From Alphaproteobacteria bacterium SO-S41 (GTDB lineage Bacteria > Pseudomonadota > Alphaproteobacteria > Micropepsales > Micropepsaceae), in the NCBI GenBank assembly GCA_019670725.1, contig AP024629.1, forward strand, positions 1,550,001 to 1,614,000: 64,000 nucleotides of DNA. Direction: 5' to 3'. The translations under genes were made by a program, and so were the position numbers. The notes beneath the pieces are model-generated. The model was not told the DNA's origin and made no database searches. It saw only the letters and a program-made list of their open reading frames with translations. Shown one piece after another: positions 52,628 through 61,798 of this stretch. How positions within the stretch are numbered: the first letter of the stretch is position 1; each line of letters begins with the position of its first letter.

Positions 52628-53083
52628 ATGATCCGCGTGATTCTTGGTTTCGTGCTGGCCGTGCTGGTCGCCTTTCTGGTGGGCGGGGCGGCCCTGAGCT
52701 GGTTCGACCAGGCGGGCTATCTGGCCGCGGCGGGGGCCGGTACGACGCTTTCCATCGGCGAGCGGCTGAGCTGGTACGTCAATGAATTAAAGGGGCTGGG
52801 CGTTACGGTCGGGTTCTATCCGATTCTGCTGGCAGCGGGGCTGGCGATCGCCTTCCTGGTGGCGGCGATCGTGCAGCGGGTCGCGCCGGGCCTGCGCTTC
52901 TGGTGGTATGCGGGCGCGGGCGCGGTGGCGCTGATCGTGATGGTGTTCTCGCTGAAGCTGGCGATGGGCCTGAAGGTGCTGCCCGGCGCCCGCACGATGG
53001 CGGGAGTCGCGGCGCAGGGTGTCGCCGGCCTGATCGCCGGCGCGGTCTTCGCGATCACCAGCCGGCGGACGCAGGGGCGCTAG
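52628..53083 (+). CDS. Uncharacterised four-helix membrane protein
   Basis: A 151-residue protein with about four hydrophobic segments (residues ~4-22, 58-80, 90-110 and 124-142) and a small periplasmic loop (NELKGL). No family recognised. Starts ATG at 52628 directly after GGGGGCGGGCC. It ends 4 nt inside the convergent OmpA gene. Confidence 0.75.
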   Translation: MIRVILGFVLAVLVAFLVGGAALSWFDQAGYLAAAGAGTTLSIGERLSWYVNELKGLGVTVGFYPILLAAGLAIAFLVAAIVQRVAPGLRFWWYAGAGAVALIVMVFSLKLAMGLKVLPGARTMAGVAAQGVAGLIAGAVFAITSRRTQGR

Positions 53084-54318
53084 TTCGCGCAGTCCTGGTT
53101 GGCGATTTCGACGCGGCGGTTCTTGGCGCGGCCCGCGTCGTCGTCATTGCTGGCGACGGGGATGGTCTCGCCATAGCCCTTTGAGGTCAGGCGGTCCGGT
53201 GCGATGCCGCGGACGATGAGCCAGTCCATGACCGATTGGGCGCGCGCTTCGGAGAGGGTCTGGTTGTACTCGTCGCTGCCGACATTGTCGGTGTGGCCCT
53301 GGACCTCGAGGCGGAGGTCGGGCTCCTTTTGCATAAGGTCGAAGACGCGCTGGAGCACGCCGTCGGATTCAGGTTTCAGCGTCGACTTGTTGAAGTCGAA
53401 GAGCACGCCGTAAAGCGCGACGTGGCATTCTTCCTTCAGCGTCTTCGCCATATCGTCATGCACGCCGGCATCGGCGACCTGGATCGTGTAACCGCCGCCG
53501 CCGTCGTGGAGATAAGCCCAGATGTCGCGGCCGTCGTTGAGGTAATGCGCGGTCAGCGTGCCGTCGGTCTGGCCCGATCCGGCCGAGCGCTGGAGGACGG
53601 TCCAGCCCGCCTTGGCGAGCGCGTTCTCATATTGCACGACGAAGTAGAGCGGCGAGAGGAAGGGCGGCTCGCTATAGCTCTTGACGATGTAGCTGGTGCC
53701 GACGAGCTGCGCTTCCTCGTCGGGGTTGGTCTGGATCGACATCGGGCCATCCTGGCGGCTGCTCGCCTGGAATTCCGAGTTCGGGAGCGGCGGGATAAAG
53801 GGGAAGTCGCCGCTGTCGTCCTTGACCTTTTCGGGCTTCGCGGCGGGCGCGGGAACGGCGAAGGCAAGGTTCGGGGGGCCTACTTCGACGATATCGAAGC
53901 GGATGTCGTCGCGGCCAAAAACGCGGGCATAGGCCCAGCTGTCCTTGCCGCCCTTTTCGTAGCGCAGCATCACGGCGAACGGGTTGGAATCGTATTCGCT
54001 GACCGTCCAGCCATTGGCGAGGAAGGCGGGCTTCAGGACCTCCCACAGCGCCTTGCCGGGTGTGTCGTCGGCGACACCATTGATGATGAGAGTGAGCGTC
54101 CAGTGGCGGCCGCGCTTCAGAACCGCCTCTTCGGTGCCGGGCGTGTAGAACGTGCCCTCCCCGAAATCCTCGACATAGAGCGCGTTGCCGTCATCGGCGA
54201 TCACGACGTCGGCGGGCAGCGTCAGGTAGGGCGGCAAGGTCTTGGCCGGTGGGGCGACGGCGAGGGCGGAAGACGCGAGGACGCAGAGGCCGAATAGCAG
54301 CGAGGCGAAGCGGTTCAT
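53080..54318 (-). CDS. OmpA-family outer-membrane protein
   Basis: A 412-residue exported protein with a signal peptide (FASLLFGLCVLASSALA). The first ~280 residues hold two similar beta-rich segments (around HWTLTLIINGVADDTPGKAL and YENALAKAGWTVLQRS). The C-terminal OmpA domain has LFDFNKSTLKPES, LRLEVQGHTDNVGSDEYNQTLSEARAQSVMDWLIVRGI, and KNRRVEI, the peptidoglycan-binding core. It should anchor the outer membrane to the cell wall. Convergent with the membrane protein gene; divergent from the broken hydrolase gene at 54485. Confidence 0.9.
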   Translation of the reverse strand: MNRFASLLFGLCVLASSALAVAPPAKTLPPYLTLPADVVIADDGNALYVEDFGEGTFYTPGTEEAVLKRGRHWTLTLIINGVADDTPGKALWEVLKPAFLANGWTVSEYDSNPFAVMLRYEKGGKDSWAYARVFGRDDIRFDIVEVGPPNLAFAVPAPAAKPEKVKDDSGDFPFIPPLPNSEFQASSRQDGPMSIQTNPDEEAQLVGTSYIVKSYSEPPFLSPLYFVVQYENALAKAGWTVLQRSAGSGQTDGTLTAHYLNDGRDIWAYLHDGGGGYTIQVADAGVHDDMAKTLKEECHVALYGVLFDFNKSTLKPESDGVLQRVFDLMQKEPDLRLEVQGHTDNVGSDEYNQTLSEARAQSVMDWLIVRGIAPDRLTSKGYGETIPVASNDDDAGRAKNRRVEIANQDCAN

Positions 54319-54484
54319 GGACGGGACTCATGGGATGAGGCGGCGAGAATTCGGTCACGGCGGGAAGCAGCGCAACGCGGCATTTGCGCGCGCGTCGAGG
54401 CGATGACAGCTTCGTGCGTCACGCCGACGTGAGTGGCGTGACCCCAGCTACGCGCCGAAGCTTGGCGTCTTGCTGGGGGACGCC

Positions 54485-55360
54485 ATGACCGTTTTACGCT
54501 TCGCCGTGCCGTTCGTTCTTTTGCTGGGCGCAGCGCGCGCCGATGCGCCGGCGCTCTACAGTTATGACGCGGGCAATCCGCCTCAGGTGGCGCTGAGCGA
54601 ACCGCATGCGGTGGGCGATGGCGTGACGGCGTCGGACTTCAGGTTTACGTCGGCGGGCGGTCAGGCGGTGACGGGCGAGATCGTGTTCGGTGCCGGCGCT
54701 GGGCCGCATCCCGGCGTGCTGTTCGTGCATTGGCTGGGCGAGCCGAAGACGACCAACCATACCGAGTTCGAGCCGGATGCGATCGCGCTGGCGGGGAGGG
54801 GCGTCACCTCGGTGCTGATCGATACGATGTGGTCGAAGCCCGATTAGTTCGAGTCCGTCGGGCCGGATGCGGCGGCGGACGGGACGCTGGTGGAGGCGCA
54901 GGTGATCGCGATGCGGCAGTCGCTCGATCTGCTGCTGACGCGCGAGGGTGTCGACGCCGCGCGCATCGCCTTTGTCGGGCATGATTTCGGCGCGATGTTC
55001 GGCGCGCTGATGGCGAGCGCTGATCAGCGGCCGAAAGTCTGGGTGCTGATGGCCGCGGTGCCGACGCTCGCGGAGTGGTATCGGCTCGGCAAGGACAAGT
55101 TGCCGGACGCGGAAGGCTATGCGGCGACGCTGGGGCTTTACTCGATCACCGACGGGCTGGCGAAACTGAGCGGCAAGGATCTGCTGTTCCAGTTCGCGAC
55201 GCGCGATCATTACGTGCCGGAAGCGAAGGCGCTGGCGTTTATCGGCGCGGCGCCGGGGCCGAAAACGGCGGCGTTTTATGACGCCGATCACGATCTTGCC
55301 GTTCCCGCCGCGACGGCCGAGCGCAATGCCTGGCTGCTGACACATTTGAATGTTGAATAG
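54485..55360 (+). pseudogene. Exported alpha/beta-hydrolase (dienelactone-hydrolase-like), interrupted by one in-frame TAG
   Basis: A signal peptide (LRFAVPFVLLLGAARA) is followed by a hydrolase fold: GVLFVHWLGEPKTTNHTEFEP, then VTSVLIDTMWSKPD, a TAG at 54845-54847, and in exactly the same frame FESVGPDAAADGTLVEAQ, AFVGHDFGAMFG, FQFATRDHYVP and the final histidine in YDADHDLAVP. A single change (for example TGG to TAG) explains the interruption, so the gene is probably inactive unless read through. The elbow GHDFGA has Asp at the nucleophile position. The ATG at 54485 follows GGGGGACG. A shorter inverted repeat (GTCACGCC/GGCGTGAC, 54418-54442) precedes it. Confidence 0.8.
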
Positions 55361-55403
55361 GGGTGGGCGCGGAACCATTTCATGGGGGTCGCGTTCTGAC
55401 GCG

Positions 55404-55424
55404 AAAGCCCGTGTTGCGGGCTTT
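55404..55424 (+). promoter_or_regulatory. Perfect hairpin just before the superinfection-immunity gene
   Basis: AAAGCCCG (55404-55411) and CGGGCTTT (55417-55424) with a 5-nt loop lie directly before the GGAG ribosome site and ATG at 55435. It may terminate transcription of the broken hydrolase gene or control translation initiation of the next gene. There is no T-run, so I do not call it a plain terminator. Confidence 0.5.
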
Positions 55425-55434
55425 GGAGATGACG

Positions 55435-55707
55435 ATGCTGACCGTGCTGCTGCTGATCGCCTTTGCCGCCTACATGCTGCCGACCATCGTCGGCGCGTTC
55501 CTGGGCGTGCCGCGGCTCGGTATCATCTTTCTGGTGAACCTGTTTCTCGGCTGGACCATCGCCGGCTGGGCGGTCGCGCTGATGTGGGTGCTGCAGCGCA
55601 CGGGCATGCTCGATCGCCCCGTGATGTTGCGCGACCGCGATCCGCGCTACATCCCGCCCTTCGCGCTTAAGCCGCGTTCGGCGTGGTCGAACCGCACGGC
55701 GTACTAG
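55435..55707 (+). CDS. Superinfection immunity protein-like small membrane protein
   Basis: A 90-residue protein with two transmembrane helices. FAAYMLPTIVGAFLGVPRLGIIFLVNLFLGWTIAGWAVALMWVL matches the Imm_superinfect family, named after the phage T4 Imm protein that blocks DNA injection by other phages. Bacterial copies are widespread and of unproven function. The ATG at 55435 follows GGAG; 55429 is an alternative. It lies between a decayed gene and a convergent synthetase gene, with no phage genes nearby. Confidence 0.82.
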   Translation: MLTVLLLIAFAAYMLPTIVGAFLGVPRLGIIFLVNLFLGWTIAGWAVALMWVLQRTGMLDRPVMLRDRDPRYIPPFALKPRSAWSNRTAY

Positions 55708-55717
55708 CCGCCGCGCG

Positions 55718-57352
55718 TCAGCCGATCGGCCGCGCCTGGTCGCGCAGCTTGAATTTCTGAACCTTGCCCGTTGAGGTCTTCGGCAATTCGCCGAAGACGA
55801 CTTTCTTGGGCGCCTTGTATTTCGCGATCTCCGATCGAACGAAGGCGATGAGTTCGTCTTCGGTGGCGGAGGCGCCGGGCTTCAGCGTGACGAAGGCGAT
55901 GGCGATTTCGCCCCACTGCTCGTCGGGGCGGCCGACGACGGCGGCTTCGAAGATGGCGGGGTGGCGATAGAGGACATCTTCCACCTCGATGGAGGAGATG
56001 TTCTCGCCGCCTGAGATGATGATGTCCTTCGAGCGGTCCTTGAGGCGGATATAGCCGTCCTCGTCCCAAACGCCGAGATCGCCGGAATGGAACCAGCCGT
56101 CCTTGAAGGCGGCTTCAGTGGCGCTGGGGTTTTTCAAATACCCCTTCATGATGACGTTGCCGCGGAAGAAGACCTCGCCCATCGCTTCGCCGTCCTTGGG
56201 GACGGGGATCATGGTTTCGGGGTCCATAATCGCGAGTTCTTCCAGCACGACATAGCGGACACCCTGGCGCGCTTTCATCGTCGCCTTCTCGGCCGGCGGC
56301 AGTTCGTCCCACGCGTCGTTCCAGGCGTTGATGCAGGAGGGCCCGTAGGTTTCGGTGAGGCCGTAGAGATGCGTCACGTGGAAGCCGGCGGCTTCCATCT
56401 TCTGGAGCACTGCGGCGGGCGGCGGGGCGGCGGCGGTGTAGAACTCGATGGTGCGGCCGCCGGTGGATTTTATCTCGTCGGGCGCGTTGATCAGCATATT
56501 CATGACGACGGGCGCGCCGCACATATGGGTCACGCCATGGCGCTGGATGGCGTCGTAGATCCGCGGCGCCTCGGTCTTGCGAAGGCAGACATGGGTGCCG
56601 GCGACGGCCGAGATGGTCCAGGTGAAGCACCAGCCGTTGCAGTGGAACATCGGCAGCGTCCAGAGATAGACGGGATGCTGGCCCATCGCGGCGGTGATCG
56701 CGTTGCCCATGGAGAGCAAATAAGCGCCGCGGTGGTGGAAGACGACGCCCTTGGGATTGCCCGTCGTGCCCGAGGTGTAGTTGAGGGCGATGGCGTCCCA
56801 CTCGTCGGCGATGCGGATGCCTTCGTATGAGGGATCGCCCTTGGCGATGAAGACCTCGTAGTCGATCTCGCCGACGCTCTCGCCGCCGGTGTGTTCGGGA
56901 TCGTCGACGCCGATGACGAGGGGCTTCGCCTTGCAGAGCGCGAGCGCGGATTTGGCGAGAGCGCCGAATTCGCGGTCGGCGATGAGGACTTTCGCCTCGC
57001 CGTGATCGAGGATGAAGGCGATCTCCTGGGCCGAGAGGCGGTAGTTGATCGCGTTGACGACGCCGCCGGTCATGGGGACGCCGTAATGGGCTTCGAGCTG
57101 GGCGGGGATGTTGGGCAGCAGGGTCGCGACGGTCGAGCCGGTCGCGATGCCATGCGCGGCGAGGACGGACCCGAGGCGGCGGCAGCGGGCGTGGAATTCG
57201 CCGTAGGTGAAGGTCGTGCCGCCATGGACGACGGCGGGGCGGTTCGGGAAGGTCGCAGCGGCGCGCGCGAGGAAGCTGAGCGGGGTCAGCGCCTGGAAGT
57301 TGGCCGTAGTCTTCGGCAGGTCGCGATCGAAGGGATTGGGCGGCGTCGTCAC
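55718..57352 (-). CDS. Acyl-CoA synthetase (AMP-forming)
   Basis: A 544-residue adenylate-forming enzyme. The AMP-binding motif is YTSGTTGNPKG, with HLYGLTETYGPS and GWFHSGDLGVWDEDGYIRLKDRSKD for the hinge and ATP, then the C-terminal lysine in LPKTSTGKVQKF. Family-specific stretches (GGVVNAINYRLSAQEIAFIL, MFHCNGWCF) place it with medium-chain or methylmercaptopropionate-CoA ligases (DmdB-like). The substrate is not certain. It is transcribed alone toward the superinfection-immunity gene. Confidence 0.92.
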   Translation of the reverse strand: MTTPPNPFDRDLPKTTANFQALTPLSFLARAAATFPNRPAVVHGGTTFTYGEFHARCRRLGSVLAAHGIATGSTVATLLPNIPAQLEAHYGVPMTGGVVNAINYRLSAQEIAFILDHGEAKVLIADREFGALAKSALALCKAKPLVIGVDDPEHTGGESVGEIDYEVFIAKGDPSYEGIRIADEWDAIALNYTSGTTGNPKGVVFHHRGAYLLSMGNAITAAMGQHPVYLWTLPMFHCNGWCFTWTISAVAGTHVCLRKTEAPRIYDAIQRHGVTHMCGAPVVMNMLINAPDEIKSTGGRTIEFYTAAAPPPAAVLQKMEAAGFHVTHLYGLTETYGPSCINAWNDAWDELPPAEKATMKARQGVRYVVLEELAIMDPETMIPVPKDGEAMGEVFFRGNVIMKGYLKNPSATEAAFKDGWFHSGDLGVWDEDGYIRLKDRSKDIIISGGENISSIEVEDVLYRHPAIFEAAVVGRPDEQWGEIAIAFVTLKPGASATEDELIAFVRSEIAKYKAPKKVVFGELPKTSTGKVQKFKLRDQARPIG

Positions 57353-57508
57353 GGGTTTCCTCGAGGCTCAGGCTTTGGTGACACTAGTCACGAGGGCGTG
57401 CGACCCTCAAGCCGTCTTCGCTGCGGCCTTGAATTTGGCCAAATTGGAGGCCATTCCCTATCCCTCGTGCGCGCCCGCGCGGCGCCCCATCAATTTGCGA
57501 GAGTATTC

Positions 57509-58375
57509 ATGGCCGTGTCCCTGCCGACCCGTGCTGCCGCCGCGATGGCGTTGGGCCTTTTCCTGGCGCCGATGCCGGCGCTGTCGCAGTCCGCGATGGA
57601 TCCCTATGACCTAGAGCAGCGGCTGCAGCGGATCGAGGAGCAGCTCCGCAATCTGCAGGACAGCCAGGGCAGCGGTACCGATGCGGGCGGGCCGGGCGTC
57701 TCCATCCAGCGGATGAACGATATCGAGGAATCGATCCGTAACCTCACGGGGCAGGTCGAGCAGCTCGGCTATGACGTGCGTACCGTGAAGGACAAGGTCG
57801 ACCGGCTGGAGACCGAGACGAATTTCCGCCTGAACCAGTTGGAGGGCAATCCGAACGCGCCGAAGCCGGCGGATACGGCGGGCAGCACGGACGGCGGGCC
57901 CGCGCCGGCGAGCGAGCCCGGTGCGGAAGAGGGCGGGCCGAAGCCGCCGGGCAAGATCGGCGACGTGCCGGCGCCGCAGCCGGGCGGCAGCGCCGAGGCG
58001 ACCTATAACCAGGCGATGGATCACCTGACCCGCGCCGAATACACCGAGGCGCTGGCGCTGTTCAAACAGGTGGTCGAGAACTATCCCGACACCGACTATG
58101 CCGCGCAGGCGCAGTACTGGATCGCCGACATCCACTACGTCCAGAAGGACTACGAGGCGGCGGCGCTCGCCTTCGCCGCAGTGCTGAAGAAGTATCCCGA
58201 TGCCGGACGCGGGCCGGAGGCGATGCTGAAGCTCGGCCTGTCGCTGATCAATATCGACAAGAAGAAAGAGGGCTGCTCGGCCCTCGGCGCGATCAAGTCG
58301 AAATATCCCAAGGCGAGCGATGCCATCCTGAGCCGCGCCGAGCGCGAGGCGAAGAAGGCCGGGTGCGGCAAGTAG
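57509..58375 (+). CDS. cpoB: Cell division coordinator CpoB (YbgF), Tol-Pal associated
   Basis: A 288-residue periplasmic protein with a signal peptide (AAAMALGLFLAPMPALS). An N-terminal coiled coil (EQRLQRIEEQLRNLQD and NDIEESIRNLTGQVEQL) drives trimerisation; a Pro/Gly-rich linker (~115-160) follows; the C-terminal TPR-like region (AEYTEALALFKQVVENYPD, AQYWIADIHYVQKDY) completes the YbgF layout. It coordinates outer-membrane constriction with peptidoglycan synthesis. tol-pal genes are not in the window but may lie elsewhere. It overlaps tilS by 13 nt. Confidence 0.93.
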   Translation: MAVSLPTRAAAAMALGLFLAPMPALSQSAMDPYDLEQRLQRIEEQLRNLQDSQGSGTDAGGPGVSIQRMNDIEESIRNLTGQVEQLGYDVRTVKDKVDRLETETNFRLNQLEGNPNAPKPADTAGSTDGGPAPASEPGAEEGGPKPPGKIGDVPAPQPGGSAEATYNQAMDHLTRAEYTEALALFKQVVENYPDTDYAAQAQYWIADIHYVQKDYEAAALAFAAVLKKYPDAGRGPEAMLKLGLSLINIDKKKEGCSALGAIKSKYPKASDAILSRAEREAKKAGCGK

Positions 58376-59406
58376 AAGCCGCCTTCGCGGACGCGCTGGC
58401 CGTTCTCGATCCGCCGGGGCCGTTGGCGCTGGCGGTTTCGGGTGGGCCGGATTCTACGGCGCTGATGCATCTGGCGGCGGGTTTGAAGCCCGTCGTTTTC
58501 ACGGTCGATCATGGTTTGCGGGACGCATCGGCTGGCGAGGCGGCGGAGGTCGGTGCGTGGGCGGCGCGGTTGGGCCTGGTGCATGAAACGCTGCGCTGGG
58601 AGGGCGAGAAGCCCGTAGCGGGATTGCAGAACGCGGCGCGCGCGGCGCGCTATCGGTTGCTGTCTGCGGCCGCCCTGCGCCACGGCGCGGCGGCGCTGCT
58701 GACTGGGCATACATTGGACGATCAGGTCGAGACGGTGGCGATGCGCCGGGGCAAGGGCAGCGGCGCGATCGGGCTGGCGGGAATGGCCTCGCAGGTGCGG
58801 CTGCCCGGCAGCGAGGCGCGGCTGGTCCGGCCGCTGCTGGGCGTGCGCAAGGCAGCGCTGGTCGCCTATCTCGATGAGCTGGGGCAGGCCTATGTAACCG
58901 ATCCCTCGAACGCGAATCTGCGCTTCGACCGGGCGCGGCTGCGGGCGGCGGGCGTTGAGGACATTCCGGTGGAAGCGATTGCAGCGGCGCAGGGTGTGCG
59001 GCTCCGGCTGGAGCGGGCGGCGCTGGCCTTTCTGGAAAGCGCGGCGGTGCTCGACGGAGCCCATTTCATTCTCGCGAATCGCGGCGCGCTGGTGGCGCTG
59101 GAGGCCGAGCTGGCCGATGTCGTGCTGACGGCGTTGCTGCGGCGGGCGGGGTGGGGTGATCATCCCGGGACGCGGGGCGAGCGAGATCGGGTGCTGGAGG
59201 CGATTCGGGTGGATGGGCCTTTTGCCGGGCGGACGCTGGCTGGGTGCATCATCCGGCGGGCAAGCCGGGCGGAATCCGGTGGAAATGGCGATTTCCTGGC
59301 CTTCGCGCCGGAACGGCTAGGACAAACGCCGGCTGTGGGCTGGTGGCTCCCCTTTGCCCAGTTCCCACAGATCGGACCCGACGGGCGGTCGCTAACCGAA
59401 ACATGA
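58363..59406 (+). CDS. tilS: tRNA(Ile)-lysidine synthase
   Basis: Modifies cytidine 34 of tRNA-Ile(CAU) to lysidine. The PP-loop ATP site is LAVSGGPDSTALMH, followed by FTVDHGLR, LLTGHTLDDQVET and GAIGLAGM. The 347-residue form with a short C-terminal part is usual for alphaproteobacteria. The GTG start overlaps the cpoB 3' end by 13 nt. A short gap and a hairpin precede ftsH. Confidence 0.93.
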   Translation: MRQVEAAFADALAVLDPPGPLALAVSGGPDSTALMHLAAGLKPVVFTVDHGLRDASAGEAAEVGAWAARLGLVHETLRWEGEKPVAGLQNAARAARYRLLSAAALRHGAAALLTGHTLDDQVETVAMRRGKGSGAIGLAGMASQVRLPGSEARLVRPLLGVRKAALVAYLDELGQAYVTDPSNANLRFDRARLRAAGVEDIPVEAIAAAQGVRLRLERAALAFLESAAVLDGAHFILANRGALVALEAELADVVLTALLRRAGWGDHPGTRGERDRVLEAIRVDGPFAGRTLAGCIIRRASRAESGGNGDFLAFAPERLGQTPAVGWWLPFAQFPQIGPDGRSLTET

Positions 59407-59562
59407 AGTTTGCGAGCGTGTCGCTTCCGTGACTGGTATGTCCGGACGTTCACCCCTATCTTTGCCCATGGGAGCCGGGGAGATACGGGCGTTTGTCCGT
59501 CGTAACCTGCCGTTGAGGCGGACCGGCGATACTTCGCGCCCGGCGTGCATAAAGTAGCGGTT

Positions 59563-59581
59563 GCGGGCCCTTTTGGCCCGC
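59563..59581 (+). promoter_or_regulatory. GC hairpin in the ftsH leader
   Basis: GCGGGCC (59563-59569) pairs with GGCCCGC (59575-59581) around a 5-nt loop, 27 nt before the ftsH GTG. The 201-nt gap from tilS to ftsH holds no gene; this may be a weak terminator of tilS or a leader structure of ftsH. Confidence 0.45.
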
Positions 59582-59607
59582 GTCATTTCGGTTAGGCGGA
59601 TCGAAAC

Positions 59608-61527
<1,920 letters not shown>

Positions 61528-61550
61528 GTTCCGGCCACAGCTTGAGATTG

Positions 61551-61582
61551 AAAACCCCGGTGCGCTGCGCCGGGGTTTTTGT
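61551..61582 (+). terminator. Rho-independent terminator after ftsH
   Basis: AAAACCCCGG (61551-61560) and CCGGGGTTTT (61570-61579) pair perfectly around a 9-nt loop, followed by TTGTTTG. It lies 24 nt beyond the ftsH stop. The 200 nt from here to the next gene show no credible small gene; they presumably hold the promoter of the TonB-dependent receptor. Confidence 0.93.
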
Positions 61583-61798
61583 TTGTGCGAGCCGCGCGGC
61601 GGCTTGAGCGAAATTGTCCGCTTGTGATTGCGCGGAGCGGTCATGGCGCGGGGTTTCGGCTTCCTCCAATCATCGCGTCCTGCGGATCCTGAAGAGATCG
61701 CGCGACGTGCGGCACCGCGCCAGCGTCGCGACAAGCATGCCTGAGCCGGAGCCGGCCGGGATCAAGACGCGCCATTTGGAAACGGACTGGAGGATCTC

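Noticed and set aside
54845-54847. TAG in the hydrolase gene read as pyrrolysine or programmed readthrough
   Set aside because: No pyl genes or readthrough context are visible; a simple nonsense mutation is the plainest explanation.
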